NCBI GenBank assembly: GCA_009923965.1
Contig: RFSL01000001.1
Span: 1-30,170, forward strand
Direction of reading: 5' to 3'
From: Flavobacteriia bacterium
GTDB taxonomy: Bacteria; Bacteroidota; Bacteroidia; Flavobacteriales_D; Crocinitomicaceae
DNA length: 30,170 nucleotides
The translations under genes and the position numbers were made by a program. Positions 1-8,215 of this stretch are shown here, piece after piece; the stretch's first letter is position 1; every line of letters starts with the position of its first letter. The notes beneath the pieces were generated by a model. The model worked only from the letters and a program-made list of their open reading frames with translations. It was not told the DNA's origin and did not search any database.

Positions 1-1232
1 ACGAGCTTATTTTGAATAAAATCTCGTACTTCCTTTTGCTCTACTTTATCCACAACCTCAGTGATAAAGGCTTGAGTAATGAGTGAACGTGCTGATTTTT
101 CTGAAAGACCGCGCGCGCGCAAGTAAAATACAGCATCTTCATCTAATTGCCCAGTTGTTGAACCATGCGAACACTTTACATCATTTGCATAAATTTCTAA
201 TTCAGGTTTTGAATTAACGCTTGCATCATCACTTAAAAGCACATTGGCATTCGATTGAAAAGCTGAAATTTTTTGTGCATTGGGTCGAACGAAAACCTTT
301 CCATTAAAAACGCCTGTTGCTTTTCCGCTTAGAATACCTTTGTATAATTCATTTGAATTGCAATGGGGTGCAATGTGATCTACGATAGTATGATTGTCGA
401 GGTGCTGTAAATCTTTTAACAAGTATGCGCCATTCAAGTTTGTTTCACAGTTTTCCCCTTCAATAAGAAAAGAACTATTGTTGCGAACCCAAGCTCCTGA
501 AATACTAAAAGTATTAAGCAGAACAGTAGAATTTCGCTTTTGAATACTATAATCTTCACACAGTAAAAATGAACTAGCATTTTCCATTTGTAATTTATCA
601 CAGGAAATACGCGCATTTTCCTCAACCAGATATTCTACAATCGGCAGGGAAAATAAGTGTTCTCCACTTGTTGTAAATTGCTGAATGAGCTTAAAAGAAG
701 AGCCTTTTTTAACATGAATAAAAACACGAAAAGGCGCGAAACAATTTTCTCCATGTGTATGAAATAAAAGTTGAAATACTCCTTCTATTTGAGCATTTTC
801 TTCCACTTCAATGAAAAGTCCTTCTTGCGAATAAAGTGTATTTAGTGCTAAAAAAATATTTTGCGTCAGATCTGCTTTTTTCCCAATTAAACTTAATTGT
901 TGCTCGCTGCACTTTGAAAATGGCGTAATTGTTAAACCAGCGATTTCCTTTGAAAAAGAAGTGATATAGCCATTGGTTATGCGCACAATACCATTGTCTG
1001 TTAAGGGTGCGACAACTTGCTCATTCTCCCTTATTTTTTCTTGATGTAAGCGCAGTTGAGCCAATTTCGCTAGCCGTGTATATTTCCAAAATTCAGTTTT
1101 TGTCGTTGGAAAATCTAAGTGCAACAAGGTATTTTTTGCATCCGCTATGCTTGTCGGCGAGAAGGCCAGATTTGTTTCATTAAATTTTGATGCAAAGGCC
1201 TGTATCTTGGATATATTTTCCATTATTTCCAT
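1..1232 (-). CDS. sufD: SufD, Fe-S cluster assembly scaffold subunit (3' end cut by window edge)
   Basis: The minus strand is open from about 1232 to the left edge, about 410 codons; the family is usually 430-450, so only the C-terminal tip is missing. SufD pairs with SufB in the cytoplasmic SufBC2D complex that builds Fe-S clusters. The end of the visible frame carries the SufD hallmark VKCSHGSTTGQLDE followed by FYLRARGLSE; the His in CSHG matches the conserved SufD histidine. The preceding region fits a SufB/SufD beta-helix. Two in-frame ATGs are possible, at 1232 (directly after the sufC stop, TAAATG) and at 1223. I favour 1232 for tight coupling but cannot decide. sufS and sufE would be expected further left but lie outside the window. 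Confidence 0.93.
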   Translation of the reverse strand, partial: MEIMENISKIQAFASKFNETNLAFSPTSIADAKNTLLHLDFPTTKTEFWKYTRLAKLAQLRLHQEKIRENEQVVAPLTDNGIVRITNGYITSFSKEIAGLTITPFSKCSEQQLSLIGKKADLTQNIFLALNTLYSQEGLFIEVEENAQIEGVFQLLFHTHGENCFAPFRVFIHVKKGSSFKLIQQFTTSGEHLFSLPIVEYLVEENARISCDKLQMENASSFLLCEDYSIQKRNSTVLLNTFSISGAWVRNNSSFLIEGENCETNLNGAYLLKDLQHLDNHTIVDHIAPHCNSNELYKGILSGKATGVFNGKVFVRPNAQKISAFQSNANVLLSDDASVNSKPELEIYANDVKCSHGSTTGQLDEDAVFYLRARGLSEKSARSLITQAFITEVVDKVEQKEVRDFIQNKL

Positions 1233-1994
1233 TTAGTCGGCGTTACTTGCTAGTTCCTCCTTAATCCAATCGTAACCTTTTTCTTCCAATTCTAAAGCCA
1301 ATTCTTTTCCGCCAGACTTTACGATTTTTCCATCGTATAAAACATGAACAAAGTCAGGAATAATATAATCTAAGAGACGTTGGTAGTGAGTTATGATAAT
1401 TGCAGCATTTTTTGGCGAGCGCAATTTGTTAACTCCGTTTGCCACAATTCTTAAAGCATCGATGTCTAAACCAGAATCTGTTTCGTCTAAAATCGCCAAT
1501 TTTGGATTGAGCATCGCCATCTGAAAAATCTCATTTCTTTTTTTCTCGCCTCCAGAAAATCCTTCATTCACAGAACGACTTGCTAATTTACTATCCAATT
1601 CTACTAATGCCGATTTTTCTTTTACTAGCGCCAAAAAATCTTTTGCTGAAATTGGCTGTTCTCCTCTATATTCTCTGATTTCATTTAGAGCGCTTTTCAA
1701 GAAATTTACATTCGACACACCAGGAATTTCAATAGGATATTGAAAAGCTAAAAATAATCCCTGTCTAGCTCTATCTTCAGTAGAAAGTTCTAATAAATCT
1801 TTTCCATCGAACTCTACATTTCCTTCAGTAACTGTATAATCCTCTTTTCCAGCAAGGATGCTCGCCAAGGTGCTTTTTCCAGAGCCGTTCGGGCCCATTA
1901 TAGCATGAATTTCTCCAGCTTTAACATTTAAGTTAAGACCTTTGAGGATTTTTTTCTCCTCAACTTCTGCATGTAAATTAACGATGTTTATCAT
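1233..1994 (-). CDS. sufC: SufC, ABC-type ATPase of the Suf Fe-S assembly complex
   Basis: A 253-residue soluble ABC ATPase that powers the SufBC2D scaffold. Visible motifs are Walker A GPNGSGKST (residues 34-42), the Q-loop in AFQYP (Q85), the signature SGGEKKR (from 147), Walker B LAILDE (166-171) and the switch histidine H203 in IIITH. The segment ETDSGLDIDAL after Walker B is characteristic of SufC. It has no membrane segments, unlike transporter-linked ATPases. It lies 17 bp after sufB, and its stop abuts the sufD start, so translation of the two is probably coupled. Length is normal for the family and nothing is missing. Confidence 0.97.
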   Translation of the reverse strand: MINIVNLHAEVEEKKILKGLNLNVKAGEIHAIMGPNGSGKSTLASILAGKEDYTVTEGNVEFDGKDLLELSTEDRARQGLFLAFQYPIEIPGVSNVNFLKSALNEIREYRGEQPISAKDFLALVKEKSALVELDSKLASRSVNEGFSGGEKKRNEIFQMAMLNPKLAILDETDSGLDIDALRIVANGVNKLRSPKNAAIIITHYQRLLDYIIPDFVHVLYDGKIVKSGGKELALELEEKGYDWIKEELASNAD

Positions 1995-2011
1995 CTACTT
2001 TTTATATTAAA

Positions 2012-3460
2012 TTATCCGACACTTCCTTCTAAGCTAATCGCTAAAAGTTTCTGCGCCTCAACAGCAAATTCCATAGGAAGTTGGTTCAATACTTCTTTGC
2101 AATAGCCGTTTACAATTAAACTAATTGCTTTTTCTTCACTAAGTCCTCGCTGCTTGCAATAGAACAATTGATCTTCACCAATCTTTGAAGTTGTTGCTTC
2201 ATGTTCAATTTTTGCTGAGGGATTTTTACATTCAATGTATGGAAAAGTATGCGCACCGCAGGTATCACCCATTAATAAAGAATCACATTGAGAAAAATTG
2301 CGTGCGTTTTTGGCATTTTTATGAATTTGTACTAATCCTCTGTATGAATTTTGAGATTTTCCAGCAGAAATCCCTTTTGAAATAATTGTGCTTTTTGTAT
2401 TTTTTCCTAGGTGAATCATTTTTGTGCCTGTGTCAGCTTGCTGATAATTGTTTGTAACAGCCACTGAATAAAATTCCCCAATAGAATAATCTCCTTTGAG
2501 GATGCAAGAAGGATATTTCCATGTAACTGCAGAACCTGTTTCAACTTGCGTCCAAGAAATTTTAGATTTCCGTTCACAAATTCCTCTTTTCGTCACGAAA
2601 TTATAAATCCCCCCCAATCCATTTTTATCTCCAGGATACCAATTTTGAACGGTAGAATATTTTATTTCTGCATTCTCAAGTGCAATAAGTTCCACAACTG
2701 CAGCATGCAATTGATTTTCATCACGCTGAGGTGCAGTGCAACCTTCCAAATAGGAAACATAGGCTCCTTCATCTGCAATTACTAAAGTTCTTTCAAATTG
2801 CCCCGTTCCTCCTTCATTTATTCTGAAATAAGTTGAAAGTTCCATAGGACAGCGAACACCTTTTGGGATATAGCAAAAAGAACCGTCTGTAAATACCGCG
2901 GAATTTAAGGCAGCATAAAAATTATCTGAAGTTGGAATAACAGTTCCCATGTATTTTTGAACCAATTCAGGGTGCTCTTTAACCGCTTCCGAAAAAGAAC
3001 AAAAGATAATTCCAAGCTCACTTAATTTTGATTTGAAAGATGTAGCAACTGAAACAGAATCCATAACAAAATCTACGGCAACTCCTGTGAGTCGCATTTG
3101 CTCTTCCATAGAAATCCCCAATTTTTTCATTGTTGCTTTCATTTCTGGATCGACATCCTCCCAAGATTCATATTTCTTACTCTGTTTCGGAGCTGAGTAA
3201 TATGCTATTTCATCAAATTTTGGCTTCTCGTAATGCACATGACCCCATTCTGGCTCAGTCATTGTCTGCCAAACAGCAAATGCTTTTAAGCGGTAGTCCA
3301 GCATCCAATTTGGCTCTTCTTTTTTTGATGAAATTAAGCGAATAATATCTTCATTTAAGCCAACAGAAATTTTATCGGATTCGATATTTGTGACAAATCC
3401 GTATTTATATTCTTGATTTTGTAAATCTTTTTCTAAATCGTTTTCTGTATAGTTGCTCAT
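2012..3460 (-). CDS. sufB: SufB, Fe-S cluster assembly scaffold
   Basis: A 482-residue SufB, the main scaffold subunit on which the nascent Fe-S cluster forms. The C-terminal part is nearly a textbook SufB: QCDSLLMGDTCGAHTFPY, then EHEATTSKIGEDQLFYC and FAVEAQKLLAISLE. The Cys in GDTCGAHT (about residue 401) matches the functional cysteine known as Cys405 in E. coli. The N-terminal region (WMLDYRLKAF, LGISMEEQMRLTGVAVDFV) fits the long-form SufB of Bacteroidota and cyanobacteria. It is the second gene of the operon, 18 bp after the A-type carrier. Antisense frames within it are shadows. Confidence 0.97.
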   Translation of the reverse strand: MSNYTENDLEKDLQNQEYKYGFVTNIESDKISVGLNEDIIRLISSKKEEPNWMLDYRLKAFAVWQTMTEPEWGHVHYEKPKFDEIAYYSAPKQSKKYESWEDVDPEMKATMKKLGISMEEQMRLTGVAVDFVMDSVSVATSFKSKLSELGIIFCSFSEAVKEHPELVQKYMGTVIPTSDNFYAALNSAVFTDGSFCYIPKGVRCPMELSTYFRINEGGTGQFERTLVIADEGAYVSYLEGCTAPQRDENQLHAAVVELIALENAEIKYSTVQNWYPGDKNGLGGIYNFVTKRGICERKSKISWTQVETGSAVTWKYPSCILKGDYSIGEFYSVAVTNNYQQADTGTKMIHLGKNTKSTIISKGISAGKSQNSYRGLVQIHKNAKNARNFSQCDSLLMGDTCGAHTFPYIECKNPSAKIEHEATTSKIGEDQLFYCKQRGLSEEKAISLIVNGYCKEVLNQLPMEFAVEAQKLLAISLEGSVG

Positions 3461-3478
3461 TATTTGCTTTTCTCTACT

Positions 3479-3802
3479 TTAAACTGAAAATGATTCTCCA
3501 CAACCACAAGTCCTATCTGCATTTGGATTTTTAAAAATAAATCCTTTACCATTTAAACCACCTGAAAAATCAAGGATTGTTCCAATTAAATACAAAAAAC
3601 TTTTTTTGTCAACTACCACTCGAATTCCGTTGTCTTCAAAGGATTTATCTTCTTCTTTTTCTTCATTGTCGAAGGTCAATTGATACATTAAACCTGAACA
3701 ACCGCCACCTTCAACACCAACACGAATAAATAATCCATCTTTTCCTTCATCATCCATTAGACGAAGTGCTTGTTTTTTTGCAGCATCTGTTACAGTAATC
3801 AT
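3479..3802 (-). CDS. A-type Fe-S carrier (IscA/SufA/ErpA-like, HesB family)
   Basis: A 107-residue HesB/IscA-fold protein, first gene of the suf operon. The three cluster-binding cysteines are all present: C35 in GGGCSG and C99/C101 in the terminal CGCGES motif. A-type carriers accept clusters from the SufBCD scaffold and pass them to target apoproteins. Bacteroidota place such a gene at the head of the suf operon; sequence alone does not separate SufA from ErpA or IscA, so no symbol is given. The start at 3802 fits the family N-terminus (ITVTDAAKKQ). A Bacteroidota-type promoter lies about 40 bp upstream. Confidence 0.94.
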   Translation of the reverse strand: MITVTDAAKKQALRLMDDEGKDGLFIRVGVEGGGCSGLMYQLTFDNEEKEEDKSFEDNGIRVVVDKKSFLYLIGTILDFSGGLNGKGFIFKNPNADRTCGCGESFSV

Positions 3803-3849
3803 GTGCCTTGTTTATTTAGATTTATTATAAATAACAATGAATTGCATTG

Positions 3850-3881
3850 CAAAAATACCGCTTTTATGGTATTCTCACAAA
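3850..3881 (-). promoter_or_regulatory. Promoter of the suf operon
   Basis: Read on the minus strand, a TTTG (3881-3878) is followed by exactly 20 bp and then TATTTTTG (3857-3850), matching the Bacteroidota consensus TTG-N(17-23)-TAnnTTTG. Transcription would start near 3843, giving a leader of about 40 nt before the A-type carrier start at 3802. No IscR-like operator was recognised. Confidence 0.65.
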
Positions 3882-4029
3882 TAAATCTCATACTTGTCTA
3901 ACAAATAAATGAAAATTTGGTTTTAATTTTATTTGTTTGTCCTATTTCTATAAAAAGTAAATCCAAGGAAATAGAATATGTTAGATAGAAAAAAATAAAA
4001 CAAATTAAATTTTTATCTGTTAAAAGAGT

Positions 4030-4620
4030 ATGAAACAGAGACTTTTATTTTTTTTAATACTGCTTTCTTCAATACTTCATTGCCAAACAAAGCAAGATAA
4101 ATTTGCAGTTGCTTATTTTGGAAGCGGTTGTTTTTGGTGTGTTGAAGCAATCTTTGAAAGTGTTAAAGGAATCGAATATGCTGAGTCGGGGTATTCAGGC
4201 GGTAAAGTTAAAAATCCTAGTTATAATCAAATTTGTACTGGAACTACTGGTCATGCCGAGACAGTAAAAGTAGTGTATGATCCCAAACTGATTTCCTATG
4301 ATGATTTATTAAGAGTATTCTTCAATTCTCACGATCCAACAACTTTAAATCAGCAAGGACCAGATAAAGGAACACAGTATCGCTCGGTTATTTTTTATAC
4401 TTCAAATGAAGAAAAAGAGAAGGCAAAAGGGTATATTCAAAAATTGTTGACAGCTAAAAAATTTAAGTCCATCACAACAGAATGTGTTGCCTTGGAAAAA
4501 TTTTATAAGGCAGAGGACTACCATCAAAACTTTGAAAGAGACAACCCCGATAATCCATATGTTATTTCTGTGAGTAAACCCAGACTCAACGCTTTTAAAA
4601 AGAAACACCTAAAAAAATAA
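4030..4620 (+). CDS. msrA: Peptide-methionine (S)-S-oxide reductase MsrA, exported
   Basis: A 196-residue MsrA that reduces methionine-S-sulfoxide in oxidised proteins. The catalytic motif GCFWC is at residues 33-37, with C34 the attacking cysteine. Further family blocks are GYSGG, GTTGHAET, FFNSHDPTTLNQQGPDKGTQYRS and DYHQNF. The first 18 residues are a hydrophobic signal ending ...SILHC, so the protein should leave the cytoplasm. If C18 is a lipoprotein cysteine, the His before it is unusual. No fused MsrB domain is present. The SOUL gene follows after only 2 bp, so the pair is probably one transcript. No clear promoter was found in the 227 bp upstream. Confidence 0.95.
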   Translation: MKQRLLFFLILLSSILHCQTKQDKFAVAYFGSGCFWCVEAIFESVKGIEYAESGYSGGKVKNPSYNQICTGTTGHAETVKVVYDPKLISYDDLLRVFFNSHDPTTLNQQGPDKGTQYRSVIFYTSNEEKEKAKGYIQKLLTAKKFKSITTECVALEKFYKAEDYHQNFERDNPDNPYVISVSKPRLNAFKKKHLKK

Positions 4621-4622
4621 AA

Positions 4623-5207
4623 ATGAATAAAATTTTTCTAATTCTTGCAGTAATAATTGGTATTTTCTTTCTTTCACAATTAATTATGGCTTTTCAATCC
4701 GATAAAATCGAAACACCAAAATATACCGTTTTAAAAAAATACGATGAATTTGAAACTCGGCAATATGATACGATGATTATTGCCCAAACAATTCTTCCTT
4801 CTTCATCTTATGATGCTTCTTCAAGCATGGGATTTCGTCGTGTGGCATCTTATATTTTTGGTGGAAACGATAAAAATGAATCTATTTCAATGACTGCTCC
4901 AGTCTTTATGGAAATGGGAGACAATACAAAAATGGCATTTGTAATGCCAAAGAACTACAAATTAGAGGCGCTCCCAAAACCTAATTCAGGGGATGTGCAA
5001 TTAATTGTAATTGAGCCAAAAAAATATGCAGTGATAAAATTTTCTGGTTATGCTTCTGACGAAAAAATTAAAGAGAAAAGTCAAGAACTTCAAAATTTAA
5101 TTTCTCGTGAAAAATTAACTAAGGTTGGTACATTTCAGTATCTTGGGTACAATCCTCCATGGAAAGTTATTGGAAGAAAAAACGAGATTGCAGTGGAGAT
5201 AAATTAA
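4623..5207 (+). CDS. SOUL-family heme-binding protein, membrane-anchored or secreted
   Basis: A 194-residue protein starting with one hydrophobic segment (about residues 4-23, an uncleaved anchor or signal peptide) followed by a complete SOUL/HBP domain. Typical blocks are YDEFETRQYD near residue 40, GFRRVASYIFGGN, SISMTAPVFME, FVMPKNY and the terminal GYNPPW...RRKNE-like stretch (here YNPPWKVIGRKNE). SOUL proteins bind haem or other tetrapyrroles; their bacterial role is poorly defined. It sits 2 bp after msrA, which suggests a shared envelope function, perhaps oxidative-stress related (inference). Its stop is 3 bp from the convergent next gene. Confidence 0.9.
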   Translation: MNKIFLILAVIIGIFFLSQLIMAFQSDKIETPKYTVLKKYDEFETRQYDTMIIAQTILPSSSYDASSSMGFRRVASYIFGGNDKNESISMTAPVFMEMGDNTKMAFVMPKNYKLEALPKPNSGDVQLIVIEPKKYAVIKFSGYASDEKIKEKSQELQNLISREKLTKVGTFQYLGYNPPWKVIGRKNEIAVEIN

Positions 5208-5210
5208 TGT

Positions 5211-6065
5211 TTAAAGTCTTCTGTACCATTGACATATTGGTGTTGGGATTTGTCTAAATACTCCTCCAGTCTGAACAAAAGCAAAACCAAATTGAAAAGC
5301 ATTCGTTTCAGTAAAATGATACCTCAAATTTGGTGTAAAAAACCCGAATTCCTTTGTAATAAATGAGTCAAAAATAAAACTTAATTTATTGCTTAATTTA
5401 ATCATCCCAGCAATTGAATAAAGAGCTGTACCTTGACTTTCGAGGCCTTTCCATGAAGCTCCGTATCCATAACTAAAATTTATGTTATTTCTACCATTGC
5501 CGAATGTTAACGCCGCAAAAGGAAGCGCTAAACCTGATCGTAAATCATCCATAAAACTCCATGTAGTTGTTCCTAAAAGTCCGCCAATAGCATAATGAAC
5601 ATTTTTGCTAATTTTATTAGAATACTTAAACGACCCAACAACAGGGGTGGCAAACCAAGAAGTCATTATCCCAACTCCAAAGTGGTCACTAACACTAAAT
5701 TGGATGTCAGGCCCAAATAAATTCCATTGAATATAGTTTTTCCCTTTTTCAATTGGCAAACCATTTGTTGTTAAAAAATATCGAGTACAATAATTATCCT
5801 TTCCAATATATTTTCCGTTTATGCTCATATCAGATTCATTAATATCACTGATAGTTTTAACAAAAAATTGCGGAATAATTTGTCGACGGCCATCTAAAGA
5901 AGATACTGTAAGTTCTCTTTCATTATTTTGGGTAACTTTTCCAATTATTTTTGTCCCATCATTTAAAGTGACACAAACCAACTTGGTAGAATCAGTAGGA
6001 TATGTTTGAGAAAAACCAAAATTAAAAGAAAAAATAAATGAGCAGATTATAATTAATTGTTTCAT
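5211..6065 (-). CDS. Exported protein of unknown function
   Basis: A 284-residue protein with a clear signal peptide (MKQLIIICSFIFSFNFGFSQ, cleavage near residue 20). Residues 30-75 (VCVTLNDGTKIIGKVTQNNE... QIIPQFFVKTI) resemble the small beta-rich segment that opens many Bacteroidota envelope proteins. The remainder alternates Gly and aromatic residues (FGVGIMTSWFATPVVGSF, INFSYGYGASW), which suggests membrane-associated beta-strands. I do not recognise a named family. It is transcribed alone: a terminator lies upstream (ctpA end) and SOUL converges downstream. A TAACTTTG -7-like element lies about 30 bp before the start. Confidence 0.75.
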   Translation of the reverse strand: MKQLIIICSFIFSFNFGFSQTYPTDSTKLVCVTLNDGTKIIGKVTQNNERELTVSSLDGRRQIIPQFFVKTISDINESDMSINGKYIGKDNYCTRYFLTTNGLPIEKGKNYIQWNLFGPDIQFSVSDHFGVGIMTSWFATPVVGSFKYSNKISKNVHYAIGGLLGTTTWSFMDDLRSGLALPFAALTFGNGRNNINFSYGYGASWKGLESQGTALYSIAGMIKLSNKLSFIFDSFITKEFGFFTPNLRYHFTETNAFQFGFAFVQTGGVFRQIPTPICQWYRRL

Positions 6066-6096
6066 ATTGAATAATTAATGTTAGTATTCGTAAATT

Positions 6097-6104
6097 CAAA
6101 GTTA
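6097..6104 (-). promoter_or_regulatory. Putative -7 element for the exported unknown protein
   Basis: On the minus strand, TAACTTTG (6104-6097) fits TAnnTTTG and lies 31 bp before the start codon at 6065. A TTG occurs upstream, but only about 12 bp away, shorter than the usual spacing, so the -33 part is doubtful. Confidence 0.4.
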
Positions 6105-6170
6105 GTTATAGGTTACCAATTAAAATAAATTGATTTCACAAATCACTGCATCTTAGTTGCGAAAATCGCA

Positions 6171-6199
6171 AAATAAAAACCTAAGAAAAGCTTTTTAGG
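6171..6199 (-). terminator. Rho-independent terminator after ctpA
   Basis: Directly after the ctpA stop, the minus strand can fold an 8-bp stem (6199-6180: CCTAAAAAGCTTTTCTTAGG, one G-T pair) followed by the T-rich tail GTTTTTATTT. A second small hairpin (TTGCGA/TCGCAA, 6157-6171) follows. This closes the five-gene minus-strand run. Confidence 0.7.
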
Positions 6200-6201
6200 G
6201 C

Positions 6202-7782
6202 TTATTTAAGTACTTTTAACGCAGTCGTTAATTCAATATCAAGGGGATTTATAGTCCTGTAAAAACCTTCTTCAGTCCAAATTTGGCGCGCAATTTCAGC
6301 TTTTAATAGTTTGGCAATATTTTTTTTGCTGTGTTGGTATTCTTTAGCATTAAATACAACTTTAAATTGCTTTACGGCAAAGTCTGTGAATTCTTTAGAT
6401 AGTTTTTCATCAACAATAAATTGCTCATTAAAACTTTTTGCATCTTTCCATGAGTTTCTCTTAGCGCTTACATAATCAAATGAAAAAGCAGTAAATGCTC
6501 CACTGAACTGAAGAGAGGTTAAATAAAAGCTGGTTCCAGAAGAATCAAAAGGCACAAAAACATCTGGTTGAATTCCACCTCCTCCATAAACAAAACGACC
6601 TTTTAGTGTTTTAAATTTCAATGAATCTGCAAGCAAACGTTTATCTTGAACATACAGCTCATTATTAGTAAAGCGCTCTTCATCAGCCATGTAATCCTCG
6701 TATTTACCATTATAAGGCCTTTGAATACAACGTCCAGAAGGAGTATAATAACGTGCAATAGTTATGCGCAAGTTACTCCCATCTCGCAATAAACGATCTT
6801 CCTGTACCAATCCTTTTCCAAAAGATCTTCTCCCAACAATAATAGCTCGGTCGTTATCTTGTAAGGCACCAGCTAATATTTCACTTGCAGAAGCGGAATA
6901 TGCGTTAATTAGCACAACTGTTTTTGTGTTTTCTAATAAACCCCCTGAATTCGATTTATATATTTGCTCTCCGCTTTTTCTACCTTTTGTTTTCAGCATA
7001 ATAAGTCCCCCCTTTAAAAATTCATCGGCAATATCTGTAGCTGCTGTTAAAACTCCACCACCATTATTTCTTAAGTCAAGCACTAATTTTGTCATTCCCA
7101 TTTCTTTCAATCGAGAAGCAGCAATATTAAAGTCTCGAGCGGTAGGAACAGAAAATTGATCAATTAAAATATAACCTGTCGTTGCGTTGAGCATGTAAGC
7201 ACAAGTAATGGTTTCCAATGGAATTGCTCCCCTTTGAAGTGAAAAAAATTTATACTTTTTCCCTCTGAGGACTTTAAATTTAACCTTTGTTCCCGCGAGC
7301 CCTTTTAGTTTTTGCATTACTTTTTCATTGGTTATTTTTTTGCCAACAACAGATTTACCCTCAATTTCAATGATTTTATCCCCGGCTTTTACGCCTGCCA
7401 TTTCTGAGGGTGATCTGCCAATAATATTTGTAATACAAATTGTATCTCGCAATAAGAGAAAACGCACTCCAATGCCTCCAAATTCCCCCTCAATGGATTC
7501 ATTAACTGCTGCCATATCTTTTGACGCAATGTAGTTGCTATGTGGATCAAGTTTATGGAGCATTTCAGAAATTGTCTCTTCAAAAACCCTGTCTTTATCG
7601 ACTTTATCAACGTAACGATTTTCGAGTAAATCCAAAATATCTTCTAGCTTTTGGACATCGGCAGCCTTCTCTGTATTATTTGAAAAACCATTGCTAAGTA
7701 GACCCCCAAAATAAAGACCAAGGGCTAAAAAAAGTGATAAAAGAAGGGGTAAGGTATAATTTGATTTTGGGGCTTCAGACAT
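6202..7782 (-). CDS. S41 family C-terminal processing protease (CtpA/Prc-like)
   Basis: A 526-residue membrane-anchored periplasmic protease. One N-terminal membrane segment (about residues 10-29) is followed by the LDPHSNYI block, a PDZ domain (about 92-180, GEFGGIGVRF and MAGVKAGDKIIEIEG), then the S41 catalytic core with LVLDLRNNGGG (233-243), the SASAS serine motif (296-300, S298 the likely nucleophile) and the lysine in SFGKGLVQ (K323). Both catalytic residues are present. Family members trim the C-termini of envelope proteins. The start overlaps the end of the dCMP deaminase gene by 8 bp, and a terminator follows the stop. Confidence 0.95.
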   Translation of the reverse strand: MSEAPKSNYTLPLLLSLFLALGLYFGGLLSNGFSNNTEKAADVQKLEDILDLLENRYVDKVDKDRVFEETISEMLHKLDPHSNYIASKDMAAVNESIEGEFGGIGVRFLLLRDTICITNIIGRSPSEMAGVKAGDKIIEIEGKSVVGKKITNEKVMQKLKGLAGTKVKFKVLRGKKYKFFSLQRGAIPLETITCAYMLNATTGYILIDQFSVPTARDFNIAASRLKEMGMTKLVLDLRNNGGGVLTAATDIADEFLKGGLIMLKTKGRKSGEQIYKSNSGGLLENTKTVVLINAYSASASEILAGALQDNDRAIIVGRRSFGKGLVQEDRLLRDGSNLRITIARYYTPSGRCIQRPYNGKYEDYMADEERFTNNELYVQDKRLLADSLKFKTLKGRFVYGGGGIQPDVFVPFDSSGTSFYLTSLQFSGAFTAFSFDYVSAKRNSWKDAKSFNEQFIVDEKLSKEFTDFAVKQFKVVFNAKEYQHSKKNIAKLLKAEIARQIWTEEGFYRTINPLDIELTTALKVLK

Positions 7783-8212
7783 TGGATATATTTTCTATAT
7801 GATCTATTTTAATTCCGGCATCCGTTAAAAAATCTATGCCAGAAATATCTTTGTATTTTTCCTTAAACACGACTCTTGTAATTCCAGATTGTAGAATTAA
7901 TTTACTGCATTCCTTGCAGGGAGAGTGTGTTAAATAGAGCGTCGCATCTTTGCAATTATTTGTCGACTTCGCTACTTTTAAAATTGCATTTGCTTCAGCA
8001 TGTAAAACATACCAATGTGTTTCGCCGGATTCATTTTCGCAGGTATTATCAAAGCCAGCTGGAGTGCCGTTGTATCCGTCAGAAATAATAATTGCATCTT
8101 TTACAATAATTGCCCCTACTTTTTTTCGTACACATTGGGATAATTCCGCCCAACTTTCAGCTAATCTCAAATAGGCGCGATCGTATCTTGCTTGCTTACT
8201 TTGTTCTTTCAT
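7775..8212 (-). CDS. dCMP deaminase family protein (ComEB-like)
   Basis: A 145-residue zinc-dependent deoxycytidylate deaminase, converting dCMP to dUMP for thymidylate synthesis. The zinc and catalytic signature is intact: H71-A72-E73 in LHAEANAIL, and C99/C102 in SPCKEC. RKKVGAIIVKD and SDGYNGTPAGFDN are the usual dCMP deaminase N-terminal blocks, and they separate it from cytidine or tRNA-adenosine deaminases. It overlaps ctpA by 8 bp and lies 3 bp after hemW, so it is co-transcribed with both. Length is normal for the bacterial family. Confidence 0.94.
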   Translation of the reverse strand: MKEQSKQARYDRAYLRLAESWAELSQCVRKKVGAIIVKDAIIISDGYNGTPAGFDNTCENESGETHWYVLHAEANAILKVAKSTNNCKDATLYLTHSPCKECSKLILQSGITRVVFKEKYKDISGIDFLTDAGIKIDHIENISNV

Positions 8213-8215
8213 AAG

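Noticed and set aside
434..625. Small hydrophobic minus-strand frame
   Set aside because: It lies inside sufD in another frame and is a shadow.
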